Assembly: GCF_015209725.1 (NCBI RefSeq)
Contig: NZ_CP063656.1
Span: 372,001-436,000, forward strand
Length of the DNA stretch: 64,000 bases
Source: Lysobacter ciconiae
Lineage (GTDB): Bacteria; Pseudomonadota; Gammaproteobacteria; Xanthomonadales; Xanthomonadaceae
Reading direction: 5' to 3'
Of the stretch, positions 1-8,704 are shown piece after piece. Each line of letters opens with the position of its first letter. Positions within the stretch are counted from its first letter, which is position 1. Under the pieces are notes generated by a model. It was not told the origin of the DNA, did no database searches, and saw only the letters and a program-made list of their open reading frames with translations. Both the position numbers and the translations under genes were made by a program.

Positions 1-1216
1 TGTTGCCCGTGCCGACGTAGGCGTTGACGTTGCGGTGCCTGTCCACGGTGCGATCGAACGCGTCGACCCCGACGGTCAGTTCATGGCCGATGGCGCCGGT
101 GGCGAACCGGCCCCTGAGCTCGGCGCGCAGCTCGCGGTTGCGACGGGTGTCGTCCGGGCTGCGGTAATCGTAGATGTCGTAGTCGCCGTTGGGCGCAAAC
201 GCATTGCCGGGCACGCTGCCGTCGGCGCATTGCGGAGCGTAGTAACAGCCGTAGGCAAAGGCGACGCTGTCGTCGATCACCGTCCGGCTGTGGCTGGCGG
301 CCACGCGTGACTGCCACTCCGGGCTGAGATCGTAGGTGTGCTGCACGGTGATGTTGGTGCTGTCGATCCCGACCGGCTGCTGCCACGCCTGGTAGCCGAG
401 CATGTGGGTGCGGTCGACCCTGCCGGGCAGCGCCACCCCGCCCAGCAGCTGGTAGCCGGAGGCGGAGCGCTGCGTGCTGGTCTGGTAGTTGGCATCGACC
501 TCCAGCTTGCTGCGCTCGCCGATCAGCCAGTCGGCGGCCAGCGAATAGAAGTTGCGCCGGCCATCGGCGTGCTCGATATAGGAGGCGCTGTCGTCCCAGG
601 CCGCATTGACGCGCACGCCCAGCCGCGGCGTCAGCCAGTGGCCGACATCCACGGCGGCATAGCGCGACCCTTCCTCGTCCGTGCCAACGGTCAGCGTGCG
701 GACCTGGGCGGGCCGTTTGCCGACGTAGTTGATGATGCCGCCGGGCGCCATGACGCCGGCCGCCAGTCCCGCCGCGCCCTTGAGGATCTCCACGCGCTGG
801 ATGTTTTCCAGGGCAAGGCGTTGCTCACCGGCGATGGCCAGGCCATTGAAGCGGTAGCCGGTGCCGGTATCCAGCGCAAACCCGCGGATCGCAACATTCT
901 GGTAGTAGCCGACCGGGGCGTAGCTGTCGCCCATCGACGCGTCGTTGCGGGCCAGTTCGGACAGCGTGCGGACCTGGCGCCTGTCGAGCAGTTCACGGTC
1001 CAGCACCCGGGCCGACGCCGGGGTGTCCTTCCAGTCGCCAGCGCCAAAGCTGCTGGACTGGACCGCCTGCGGGGCCGATTTCTCCGCCACGACGCGTACC
1101 GTGGCGAGTTCGGTCGGGGAGGGATCGCTCGCGTCTTCCGCGGCATCCTGCGCGTACAGGGGGAACGCTGCGCACAGGGCGGCGCTCAACAGGGAGATGG
1201 GGTAGTAGCGGTTCAT
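1..1216 (-). CDS. TonB-dependent outer-membrane receptor (3' end cut off by window), under a TPP riboswitch
   Basis: About 405 N-terminal residues are visible. A signal peptide (MNRYYPISLLSAALCAAFPL, cleaved near AYAQD-like residues) is followed by a TonB-box-like stretch (ELATVRVVAEK), the plug domain (roughly residues 30-150, with GDSYAPVGYYQNVAIRGF) and the first beta-barrel strands. The architecture resembles FhuE/siderophore-type receptors. An in-frame ATG lies 12 nt upstream (1228). A TPP riboswitch 80 nt upstream, together with a kinase of the choline/thiamine-kinase fold just before it, argues that the substrate is thiamine or a thiamine precursor rather than ferric iron. That is an inference from regulation; receptor family alone does not fix the substrate. 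Confidence 0.9.
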   Translation of the reverse strand, partial: MNRYYPISLLSAALCAAFPLYAQDAAEDASDPSPTELATVRVVAEKSAPQAVQSSSFGAGDWKDTPASARVLDRELLDRRQVRTLSELARNDASMGDSYAPVGYYQNVAIRGFALDTGTGYRFNGLAIAGEQRLALENIQRVEILKGAAGLAAGVMAPGGIINYVGKRPAQVRTLTVGTDEEGSRYAAVDVGHWLTPRLGVRVNAAWDDSASYIEHADGRRNFYSLAADWLIGERSKLEVDANYQTSTQRSASGYQLLGGVALPGRVDRTHMLGYQAWQQPVGIDSTNITVQHTYDLSPEWQSRVAASHSRTVIDDSVAFAYGCYYAPQCADGSVPGNAFAPNGDYDIYDYRSPDDTRRNRELRAELRGRFATGAIGHELTVGVDAFDRTVDRHRNVNAYVGTGN

Positions 1217-1294
1217 TCGATTCGTCATCAGCCAAGGGAGACGAAGCGAAGGCGCACAGGCCCACCGGGCCACGAAGGCGGTGTGCCTGCTGCT

Positions 1295-1372
1295 CAAAGC
1301 TCCCTACGCCGGTGCAAACCGGATCAGGTTCCAAGGGACTCTCTCAGCCTGTCGTCCAGGCACCCCCGCTTC
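1295..1372 (-). promoter_or_regulatory. TPP riboswitch (THI element) upstream of the TonB-dependent receptor
   Basis: Read on the minus strand this holds the conserved THI-box blocks in order: GGGGGTGCC, GGCTGAGAGAGTCCC, GGAACCTGATCCGG, then GCACCGGCGTAGGGAG. The ends can pair (GAAGC with GCTTT), which gives the P1 stem. Between the aptamer and the receptor start is a strong small hairpin (GGCCC-GGT-GGGCC, 1259-1271) with no U-run after it, so control at translation initiation is more likely than termination. The aptamer lies after the kinase stop (1417) and before the receptor start (1216), so only the receptor is directly under its control. Confidence 0.93.
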
Positions 1373-1416
1373 AGCGCGTATTAGACCACAGCCGCCACCG
1401 GTTGGCCCGTCGCCGG

Positions 1417-2553
1417 TCAGGCGGCGGCGTGCACGGCATCGAGCAGGGCTCGCCCGTCGCGGCTGGCGAACCACTGTGCATGACCGAGCAGGAAACCGTG
1501 GTAGGCCGCGTCGGCGTTGGCGCTCGAGCCGGTGACGCCGTGGAAATATTCCACTTCCGACAACGCAAAATCGACGTGCACCAGCGGCAGCAGGTCAGCC
1601 AGCAGGTGCACCCGCGGCGCCGGCAGCGGCAGCACTTCGCGGTAGCCGTCGAGCAGGGCAAGCGCCGTCCCGGCGTGCACTGCCTGCGCCCCCTGCTCGA
1701 GCGACAGCCAGGCGATCGCGTTGCGCTCGATGGCGGTGGCGAGGTCGAACAATGCGCTGGTCGGGGAGGCCAGGCCGAAGTCGAACACGGTGTCCACCAC
1801 CATCCGGCCGCCATCGTGGCGCCAGAGCAGGTTGGACGCGTGCCAGTCGTTGTGGGCCCACAGCCGTGGCTCGGCCTGCAGGCGTTCGGCCATGCCGGCG
1901 TGCCAGGGCAGCACGCTCTGGCGCAGGTCGCGATGCCAGGATTGGCGCTGCAGGTAGGCCGCCAGCGCCGGGCGCTCGGCGAGGTCGCGTTCGAGCATCG
2001 CGATCGGATCGGAGGAGCGGATCAGGTCGTCGCGGGCCACCAGCAGGTGGGTGCTGCGTTGCGGTGCGCGGTAACCGGCCGATGCCCGGTGCAGCACCGC
2101 CAGCATCCGGCCCGCGTCGCGTGCCTGGCCGAGGTCGACCAGGGGCGTCCATGAGGGCGCATCGCGGTACAGGTCGATCCCCTCGCCCACCGCGTGCAGT
2201 TCCCAGGTCCAGTCGCCCTGTTCGAGCGCACTGGCGCCATCGCGATCGTGCAACACGCGCACCACCGGCGCCCCGGCCCCGGCAAGGTGGGCGATGAAGC
2301 GGTGCTCCTCCATCAGGCATGCCGCGGTGCGCACGCTGCGGTGATGGCGCTTGAGGAAAACCGGCCCGGAGCCTGTCTGCACGATGGCCGCCGCCGACAA
2401 CGGGCGCGGACTGTGCCACGACACGGGGGCGTCGCCTTCCAGTTGCGGGAAGCAACCGCGCAGCCACCCGATTTCGGCATCGCTGATGGCGGGCCAATCG
2501 GCCGGCACCTCATCGTTGTGGAAACCCTGGACGCGGTGCTCCAGCGGGCTCAT
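1417..2553 (-). CDS. APH/choline-kinase-fold phosphotransferase, candidate thiamine-related kinase
   Basis: A 378-residue protein with the APH kinase core: a beta-strand lysine at about 68 (FLKRH), the catalytic loop HNDWHASN at 234-241 (Asp236, Asn241) and the metal-binding DFG-like FDFG at 257-260. The family phosphorylates aminoglycosides, choline, homoserine, thiamine and other small alcohols. The gene is 29 nt downstream of the Mrp operon on the same strand and ends 45 nt before a TPP riboswitch that governs a TonB receptor. Because thiamine kinase (ThiK/YcfN) belongs to this superfamily, a thiamine-salvage role is a reasonable guess, but nothing in the sequence fixes the substrate. It is unlikely to be a resistance gene: base composition matches its neighbours and no mobile element is near. 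Confidence 0.8.
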   Translation of the reverse strand: MSPLEHRVQGFHNDEVPADWPAISDAEIGWLRGCFPQLEGDAPVSWHSPRPLSAAAIVQTGSGPVFLKRHHRSVRTAACLMEEHRFIAHLAGAGAPVVRVLHDRDGASALEQGDWTWELHAVGEGIDLYRDAPSWTPLVDLGQARDAGRMLAVLHRASAGYRAPQRSTHLLVARDDLIRSSDPIAMLERDLAERPALAAYLQRQSWHRDLRQSVLPWHAGMAERLQAEPRLWAHNDWHASNLLWRHDGGRMVVDTVFDFGLASPTSALFDLATAIERNAIAWLSLEQGAQAVHAGTALALLDGYREVLPLPAPRVHLLADLLPLVHVDFALSEVEYFHGVTGSSANADAAYHGFLLGHAQWFASRDGRALLDAVHAAA

Positions 2554-2582
2554 CGGCGGCAGCTCGCGGCGCGCACGGTCGC

Positions 2583-2969
2583 TCAGTGGGTCTCGTCGGG
2601 CGCGCCGTCGGGGCGCGGCGGCACATGGGTGTCCTCGGCACTGCCCGGCAGTCGCGGGCGTTCATCCAGACGCAGTGACAGGCCCGCCTTGGCCAGCAGG
2701 TGCGCGCTGATCGGCGCGGTGAGCAGCAGGAAGGCGGTGATCAGCAACTCGCGCGGTTGCGGGTCGGTGCCGCTGAAGGCGTGATAGCCGACCGAGGCCA
2801 CCAGCATGCAACCCACGCCGAGCGTGCTGGCCTTGGTCGGCCCATGCAGGCGTTTGAAGAACTCCGACAGCCGGATCAGGCTGAAGGCGCCGATCAGGGT
2901 GAAGAAGCTGCCCGTCGCCAGAAGGGCGATCAGCAGCACTTCGAAAACGATGTCGATCGTGGCGCTCAT
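2583..2969 (-). CDS. mrpG: Mrp-type Na+(K+)/H+ antiporter subunit G
   Basis: A 128-residue small membrane protein, last gene of the Mrp (Mnh/Pha) operon. It has three hydrophobic segments in the first 90 residues and the family's conserved LIRLSEFFKRLHGPTKASTL block, followed by a charged cytoplasmic tail. The start (MSATIDIVFE) overlaps the mrpF stop by 4 nt (ATGA), which indicates translational coupling. MrpG is an accessory subunit of the hetero-oligomeric antiporter that exchanges Na+ or K+ for protons and supports growth at alkaline pH or high salt. Confidence 0.93.
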   Translation of the reverse strand: MSATIDIVFEVLLIALLATGSFFTLIGAFSLIRLSEFFKRLHGPTKASTLGVGCMLVASVGYHAFSGTDPQPRELLITAFLLLTAPISAHLLAKAGLSLRLDERPRLPGSAEDTHVPPRPDGAPDETH

Positions 2970-3265
2970 TCCACGATGTCCCGGCGCAGCACGTACTTGC
3001 ACAGGACCACGGTGCTGACAAAGCCCAGCATCGCGATGATCAGCGCGGCCTCGAAATAGACCGGGGTCTGCAGGTGAATGCCGAACAGCACCAGCTGCGC
3101 GATGGCGGTCACGCTGAGCGTGTCCAGGGCAAGGATGCGGTCGGGCACCGTCGGCCCGCGCAGCAGGCGCCACAGCGCCATCAGCATCGCGATGCCGACG
3201 ACGGCCATGGACCCGAGCACGGCGGCATCCAGCACGCTGGTACCCATGATGTGGATGTGGCTCAT
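2966..3265 (-). CDS. mrpF: Mrp-type antiporter subunit F
   Basis: A 99-residue protein with three transmembrane helices and the family signature RGPTVPDRILALDTL in the first loop, as expected for MrpF/MnhF. The start MSHIHIMGTS overlaps the mrpE stop by 4 nt and the stop overlaps the mrpG start by 4 nt. Longer upstream readings of the same frame run through mrpE and can be ignored. Confidence 0.93.
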   Translation of the reverse strand: MSHIHIMGTSVLDAAVLGSMAVVGIAMLMALWRLLRGPTVPDRILALDTLSVTAIAQLVLFGIHLQTPVYFEAALIIAMLGFVSTVVLCKYVLRRDIVE

Positions 3266-3753
3266 GGGAAAATCTCCATCAGCGGGACCTCGTAACGACG
3301 CTTGATCCCCGCGATCACCTCGTCCGCATCCTTCAGGTTCAGCACGTGGATGAGCAGGTACTTGCGGTCCTCCGACAGCGCCGCCGACACGGTGCCCGGG
3401 GTCAGGGTGATGAAACTGGTCAGGGCGGCGATGCCGTGGATGTTGGCGATGTCCAGCGGCAGCCAGATGAAGCCCGGGGTGATGTTGGACTCGCGCCCGA
3501 GCACCAGTCGCGCGACCTCGACGTTGCTCACGATCACGTCCCAGATCAGCACGCCGATCATCTTTGGCACCAGCCGCACGTTGCCGATGCGCGCGAACTC
3601 GCGGTCCAGCCGCGCCGCGAACAGCGGGATCACCACGCCCAGAACGATCGCGAACAGCCACTGCACCAGGCTCAGGTCGGCGACCATGATCATCCAGAAC
3701 GCGATGACGGTGACGGTCAGCGGCAGCGAGGGCAGCACGCGGCGGAAATTCAT
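3262..3753 (-). CDS. mrpE: Mrp-type antiporter subunit E
   Basis: A 163-residue MrpE/MnhE protein. The N-terminal half carries two hydrophobic segments; the C-terminal half holds the conserved cytoplasmic domain (FIWLPLDI, TSFITLTPGT, DRKYLLIHVL). The ATG at 3753 overlaps the mrpD stop by 4 nt. The frame stays open upstream to about 5211, but that part is the wrong frame of mrpD. The protein is a structural subunit of the complex. Confidence 0.93.
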   Translation of the reverse strand: MNFRRVLPSLPLTVTVIAFWMIMVADLSLVQWLFAIVLGVVIPLFAARLDREFARIGNVRLVPKMIGVLIWDVIVSNVEVARLVLGRESNITPGFIWLPLDIANIHGIAALTSFITLTPGTVSAALSEDRKYLLIHVLNLKDADEVIAGIKRRYEVPLMEIFP

Positions 3754-5318
3754 GGCGCCCTCCGTTGCGGCGGGGTGGCTTTCAGCTTGCCGACGTAGTC
3801 GCCCGGGACCATCAGCTGGGCACCGGCATCCTGCGCATAGGCGATCATCGGCGCGGCGTAGAGGCTCATCGCAATACCGTAGCCGAGCAGCAGGATGATC
3901 GCGGCGGTTTCCAGCGGGCGTGACGCATGCCGCGACGGCCCGTGCACGGTCGCGCTGGCCGGATCGGTGACGTGCCCGGCGGCCAGTTCCTTGGCCGGGG
4001 TGCGCCAGAACACGCGGCTGCCGGCGCGGGTCAGGCCGACGATCACCATCAGGCTGCTGACCAGGATCACGGTCCAGACCCAGCCCACGTCGGCGTCGGG
4101 GACGGCCTGCAACAGCGCGAGCTTGCCGATGAAGCCCGACAGCGGCGGGATGCCGGCCACCGACATCGCCGCGATCAGGAACAGTCCGGCGACCAGTCCG
4201 CGCGCGGGCAGCGGCGCCAGCAGTTCGGTGAAGTCGCCGGCGTCGCCACGGGCGCGGCGGACGAAGTCGGCGATCATGAACAACGCCGCCGCCACGAACG
4301 TGCTGTGGGCGAGGTAGTACAGCCCGGCGCCGATGGTGTCGGGCTGGCGCAGGCCGAAGGCGATCAGCAGGGTCGCGGCCGACACCAGCACCAGGTAGGC
4401 CGCCAGCATCCGCAGGCGCGAGGCGGCCAGCACTCCCAGCGCGGCCATGGCCAGCGTCGCAACGGCTGCCGGCAGCAGCCAGTCCCAGCCGTAGCCGGCC
4501 AGCTCGCCGGCCGGCTCGCCCAACAGCAGTGAACCCACCCGCAGCACCGCGTAGATGCCGACCTTGGTCATCACCACGAACAGGGCCGCGACCGCGGCGG
4601 GCGCCCGGGTGTAGGTTTCCGGCAGCCACAGGTACAGCGGCAGCACGGCGGCCTTGCCGCAGAACACGGCCAGCAGGATGCCGACCGCGGCCTTCGCCAG
4701 GGACTGGTCGTGCGCCGGCAGGGCGGCGATGCGCACCGCCAGCTCGGCCATGTTGAGCGTACCCAGCAGGCCGTACAGCAGTCCCAGCCCGATCAGGAAC
4801 AGGGTCGATGCGGCGACGTTGAAGGCGACGTAGTGCATGCCGGCGGCCATCCGCACGCCGCGCCCGCCGCTGAGCATCAGCCCGTAGGACGCGATCAGCA
4901 GGACCTCGAAGAACACGAAGAGGTTGAACACGTCGCCGGTCAAAAACGCACCGTTCAGGCCGACCAGCTGGAACTGGAACAGGGCATGGAAATGCGGCGC
5001 GCGCCGGTCCCAGCCCGAGCACGCGTGCAGCAGGCAGGCGACGGCCAGGAGCGCGGTCACCAGCACCATCAGCGCTGACAGCCGGTCCACCATCAGTACG
5101 ATGCCCAGCCGCGCGGGCCAGTCGCCGAGCAGGTAGATGAGGATCTCGCCGTCTGCGGCACGCATCACCAGGGCCAGCGACGCGGCAAGGGTGGCCAGCA
5201 TCGCCACCCAAGCCACCGAGCGCTGCACCGTGGTGCCGATGCGCCGGTGCTCGACGAACAGCGAGGCCGCCGCACCCAGCAGTGGCAGCAGGATCGGGAG
5301 GACTGCGAGGTGGTTCAC
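3750..5318 (-). CDS. mrpD: Mrp-type antiporter subunit D (NADH-dehydrogenase ND2/4/5-like)
   Basis: A 522-residue polytopic protein of about 14 helices from the proton-conducting ND4/ND5 superfamily, for example FNLFVFFEVLLIASYGLMLS and the antiporter core with conserved helix-breaking prolines and lysines. It starts with GTG (MNHLAVLPIL) and overlaps the mrpC stop by 4 nt. It is one of the two large ion-translocating subunits, with MrpA. Confidence 0.94.
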   Translation of the reverse strand: MNHLAVLPILLPLLGAAASLFVEHRRIGTTVQRSVAWVAMLATLAASLALVMRAADGEILIYLLGDWPARLGIVLMVDRLSALMVLVTALLAVACLLHACSGWDRRAPHFHALFQFQLVGLNGAFLTGDVFNLFVFFEVLLIASYGLMLSGGRGVRMAAGMHYVAFNVAASTLFLIGLGLLYGLLGTLNMAELAVRIAALPAHDQSLAKAAVGILLAVFCGKAAVLPLYLWLPETYTRAPAAVAALFVVMTKVGIYAVLRVGSLLLGEPAGELAGYGWDWLLPAAVATLAMAALGVLAASRLRMLAAYLVLVSAATLLIAFGLRQPDTIGAGLYYLAHSTFVAAALFMIADFVRRARGDAGDFTELLAPLPARGLVAGLFLIAAMSVAGIPPLSGFIGKLALLQAVPDADVGWVWTVILVSSLMVIVGLTRAGSRVFWRTPAKELAAGHVTDPASATVHGPSRHASRPLETAAIILLLGYGIAMSLYAAPMIAYAQDAGAQLMVPGDYVGKLKATPPQRRAP

Positions 5319-5692
5319 GTGCGGTCCTTCTTCGCCAACGGCGGCGTGGCCACGCGTTCCTCGCGGCCGTCGACGTGGTCGGTGTCGTTGTCGGCGCGGC
5401 TGCGCATCGCCAGCACGATGGTCACCGCGGTCATCGCGAACGCGATCACGATGGCCGTCAGCACCAGGGCCTGCGGCAGCGGGTCGGTGTAGTTGGCCAG
5501 CGCCGCCGGCAAGCCCTCGCGCAGCACCGGCGGCTTGCCGACCACCGGCCGGCCTCCGGAGAAGATCAGCAGGTTGGTCGCGTAGGTAAGCAGGGTGAGG
5601 CCGAGGATCAGGTCGAAACTGCGCGAGCGCAGCATCAGGTAGACCGCCGCGGCGACCAGGATGCCGATGGCGCTGGCAATGGCGATTTCCAT
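5315..5692 (-). CDS. mrpC: Mrp-type antiporter subunit C (NuoK-like)
   Basis: A 125-residue NuoK/MrpC protein with three transmembrane helices. It carries the family's GLTLLTYATNLLIFS segment and the DPLPQALVLTAIVI segment. GTG at 5695 and ATG at 5692 are adjacent possible starts; both overlap the end of the fused mrpAB gene. The C-terminal tail of about 25 charged residues is cytoplasmic. Confidence 0.94.
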   Translation of the reverse strand: MEIAIASAIGILVAAAVYLMLRSRSFDLILGLTLLTYATNLLIFSGGRPVVGKPPVLREGLPAALANYTDPLPQALVLTAIVIAFAMTAVTIVLAMRSRADNDTDHVDGREERVATPPLAKKDRT

Positions 5693-8601
5693 CACGCGAC
5701 CTCCCCGGTCACAGCTGAACGGGCGGACGGGTCAATCGTGCCGCGACGGGCGACCATCTTCTTGGACGGCTTTATGGTGCCCATCATCGAGAGCATCAGC
5801 ATCGTGCCGCCGAACACGACCAGATAGACGCCGACGTCGAACGCCGCCGCGCTCGCCAGGCCGATCGTGCCCAGCAACGGCAGCACCAGGTCGTGGTGGC
5901 CACTGGTCAGGAACGGCACCCCGAACAGCATCGAGGCCGCGCCGCTGACCACCGCGACCGTGAGGCCGGCGCCGATCAGGCGGATGTAGTCGAAACCAAA
6001 GCGCGACTCCACCGATTTCGCCCCTTGGATCACGTACTGGACCAGCAGCGGGACAGCCAGCGTCAGGCCGGCGATGAAGCCGCCGCCGGGCGCGTTGTGG
6101 CCGCGCAGGAACAGGAAGATCGAGACCACCAGGGTCAGCGGGAAGATGATCTGCGCGAGGTCGGCCGGCACCGGCAGCGGGATCGGCGGTCCGGGCATCT
6201 TCTTCTCCGGGGCGGTGCGCGCGCGGCGCAGCATGGCGTGCACCACCAGCGCGGCGATCGCGTAGACGGTGATCTCGCCGAACGTATCGAAGCCGCGGAA
6301 GTCCACCAGGATCACGTTGACCACATTGGCTCCGAACGCTTCGGGCAACGAGCGTGCAAGCAGTTCACTGGCAACCGTGTCCGCCGGCCGCGTCATCATC
6401 GTCCAGGCCAGGGCCGCGACGCCGCCACCGGCGGTGATCGCGATCGCCGCGTCACGCATTCGCCGCCCGTGCGACCGGCCCTTGGGCGAATCCTTCGGCA
6501 GATAGTTCAGGCCCAGCAGCATCAGCGCCAGGGTGACGATTTCGACCAGCAGCTGGGTCAAGGCCAGGTCGGGCGCGGACAGGGCGACGAAGGTCATGCT
6601 GATCGACAGTCCGACGCCACCCATCGCGATGAGTGCCAGGAGCCGCGTCCGGTGTAGCGCGACCGCGCCCACTGTGGAACCCACCATCACGATCCACAGC
6701 ACCCAGGCCATCAGCGGCATGGACTGGGAGACACGCGCCTCCGCCGGCGATGGCTCGCCCCAACCGGCCACGAACGGCGCCGCGCCCACCGCGATCGCCA
6801 CCAGCACCAGCGCCAGCATGCTGCGCTGCACGCTGTCGTTGGCCACCACGTGGGTCAGGCGCCGGGCAAGGCGGAACAGCGCTTCGACGTTGATCCGGAA
6901 CAACCGCCGGCCCAGCGAGCGCTTGACGTTGGCATGCAGGTCGAGCAGCCGACGCAAGCCGAAATACAGGATCACACCGCCGACCACGCCGCCCAGGCTC
7001 ATCGCCAGTGGCAGGTTGAAACCGTGCCACACCGCCAGGCTGTACTCGGGCACATTGGCGCCCAAAACGCCGTAGGCCGCCGCAGCCAGCATCGGCGCAA
7101 CCGTCCACTGCGGCACGATGCCCACCGCGATGCAGGTGATGGCGAGGATCGCGACCGGCACCTGCATGAAGCGCGGCGGCTCACTGATCGGCAGCGACAC
7201 CCCGCGCGGGCCCTCGCCGAAAAACGTCTCGTGGACGAAGCGCAGGCTGTAGGCCACGCCAAACACGGCGAACAGGAACGCGGACACGCCGATGCCAATC
7301 CGCGCCAGGTCATGGCCCTTGATCTCCAGCGCCTGGGCGAAAAACATCTCCTTGGACAGGAATCCGTTGAGCAGCGGGATGCCGGCCATGGCCAGCGAGG
7401 CGATGATCGCCAGTGCACTGGTCCACGGCAGGTAGCGGCGCAGATTGCCCAGCAGGCGCATGTCGCGGGTGCCGGTCTCGTGGTCGATGATGCCGGCGGC
7501 CATGAACAGCGACGCCTTGAAGGTCGCGTGGTTGAGGATGTGGAACAGCCCGGCGACCACCGCGAACGGCGTCGACAGCCCGAACAGCAGGGTGATCAGG
7601 CCCAAGTGGGAGATCGTCGAGTAGGCCAGCAGGCCCTTCAGGTCGTGCTGGAAGATCGCGTTCCAGGCGCCCAGCAACAGGGTGATCGCGCCGATGCCGC
7701 TGACCACGTAGAAGAAAAGGTCGGTGCCGGCCAGCACCGGATGCAGCCGCACCAGCAGGAACACGCCCGCCTTCACCATCGTCGCCGAATGCAGGTAGGC
7801 AGACACCGGCGTCGGCGCGGCCATCGCGTGCGGCAGCCAGAACTGGAACGGGAACTGCGCGCTCTTGGTGAACACGCCCAGCAGGACCAGTCCCAGCATC
7901 CACGGGTACAGCGCGTGGGCCCGGATCAGATCGCCTGCGGCCAGCACCACGTCCAGCTCGTAGCTGCCGACCATGTGGCCGATCATGATCACGCCCGCCA
8001 GCAGCGCCAGGCCGCCGCCGGCGGTGATCGTCAGCGCCATCCGGGCGCCCTCGCGCGCGTCCTGGCGCTGCGACCAGAAGCCGATCAGCAGGAACGAGCT
8101 GATCGAGGTCAGTTCCCAGAACACCGCCAGCAGCAGCAGGTTGCCGGCCAGCACCATGCCCAGCATCGAGCCCATGAACAGCAGCAGGAAGGCGAAGAAG
8201 CGCTGGGCCTTCTCCTGCCGGCCCAGGTAGTAGTGCGAATACATCACCACCAGGCCGCCGATGCCCAGCACCATCGAGGCGAACATCCACGCCAGACCGT
8301 CCAGACGCAACGAGAACGCCAGCCCCAGCTGGGGAATCCACGGCACGCTCCAGCGGATGACGCCCCCGGAGACCAGCTGCGGTGCGAGGACCAGCATCGC
8401 CGCCATGCCGGCCAGTGGAGCTACACCCGCCATCCAGGCCAGCAAGCGGCGATTTCCTTCAGCGGGAATCATCACCAGAGCGGCGAAAACGAACGGCAGG
8501 GCTAGCACTAATGGCAGCAATGGAAGTCCTGTGACATCGGGGGATGACGCGCCGGCCGCGATGGGGCTTTTGGCGGGGGTGCCCGATTCTAACCGAGCCA
8601 T
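5692..8601 (-). CDS. mrpA: Mrp-type antiporter fused subunits A and B
   Basis: A 969-residue protein, first gene of the operon. Residues of about 30-650 form the MrpA/ND5-like antiporter, with the proton-channel core ELTSISSFLLIGFW and FWLPHAMAAPTPVSAYLHSA. Residues of about 650-780 are the MrpA C-terminal/MbhD-MbhE-like part. From about 820 to 955 there is a full MrpB/MnhB domain (IFLFLRGHNAPGGGFIAG). No separate mrpB exists, so this is the group-2 (Pha-type) six-gene Mrp system. The first 25 residues before the hydrophobic LPLLPLVLALPFV are polar and unusual, so a TTG near 8522 may be the true start. Confidence 0.94.
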   Translation of the reverse strand: MARLESGTPAKSPIAAGASSPDVTGLPLLPLVLALPFVFAALVMIPAEGNRRLLAWMAGVAPLAGMAAMLVLAPQLVSGGVIRWSVPWIPQLGLAFSLRLDGLAWMFASMVLGIGGLVVMYSHYYLGRQEKAQRFFAFLLLFMGSMLGMVLAGNLLLLAVFWELTSISSFLLIGFWSQRQDAREGARMALTITAGGGLALLAGVIMIGHMVGSYELDVVLAAGDLIRAHALYPWMLGLVLLGVFTKSAQFPFQFWLPHAMAAPTPVSAYLHSATMVKAGVFLLVRLHPVLAGTDLFFYVVSGIGAITLLLGAWNAIFQHDLKGLLAYSTISHLGLITLLFGLSTPFAVVAGLFHILNHATFKASLFMAAGIIDHETGTRDMRLLGNLRRYLPWTSALAIIASLAMAGIPLLNGFLSKEMFFAQALEIKGHDLARIGIGVSAFLFAVFGVAYSLRFVHETFFGEGPRGVSLPISEPPRFMQVPVAILAITCIAVGIVPQWTVAPMLAAAAYGVLGANVPEYSLAVWHGFNLPLAMSLGGVVGGVILYFGLRRLLDLHANVKRSLGRRLFRINVEALFRLARRLTHVVANDSVQRSMLALVLVAIAVGAAPFVAGWGEPSPAEARVSQSMPLMAWVLWIVMVGSTVGAVALHRTRLLALIAMGGVGLSISMTFVALSAPDLALTQLLVEIVTLALMLLGLNYLPKDSPKGRSHGRRMRDAAIAITAGGGVAALAWTMMTRPADTVASELLARSLPEAFGANVVNVILVDFRGFDTFGEITVYAIAALVVHAMLRRARTAPEKKMPGPPIPLPVPADLAQIIFPLTLVVSIFLFLRGHNAPGGGFIAGLTLAVPLLVQYVIQGAKSVESRFGFDYIRLIGAGLTVAVVSGAASMLFGVPFLTSGHHDLVLPLLGTIGLASAAAFDVGVYLVVFGGTMLMLSMMGTIKPSKKMVARRGTIDPSARSAVTGEVA

Positions 8602-8704
8602 TGCGGCCGCACCCTTGCCGATTCACGGCAAACCCCGCCCGCGGGTGGGGAATCGCGTACGTCGCCTCGCTATGCTGTGCGGTCATTTGACCCGGACGAC
8701 AACC

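Noticed and set aside
1..1216. Siderophore receptor call for the TonB-dependent receptor
   Set aside because: Family resemblance alone suggests iron, but the TPP riboswitch is a stronger and more specific clue to thiamine.
1417..2553. Aminoglycoside resistance gene
   Set aside because: APH fold only; native base composition, chromosomal setting and the TPP-riboswitch neighbour make resistance unlikely.
3262..5211. A 649-residue reading of the mrpE frame
   Set aside because: Only the last 163 residues match MrpE; the rest is the wrong frame of mrpD and is Arg/Pro/Gly-rich.
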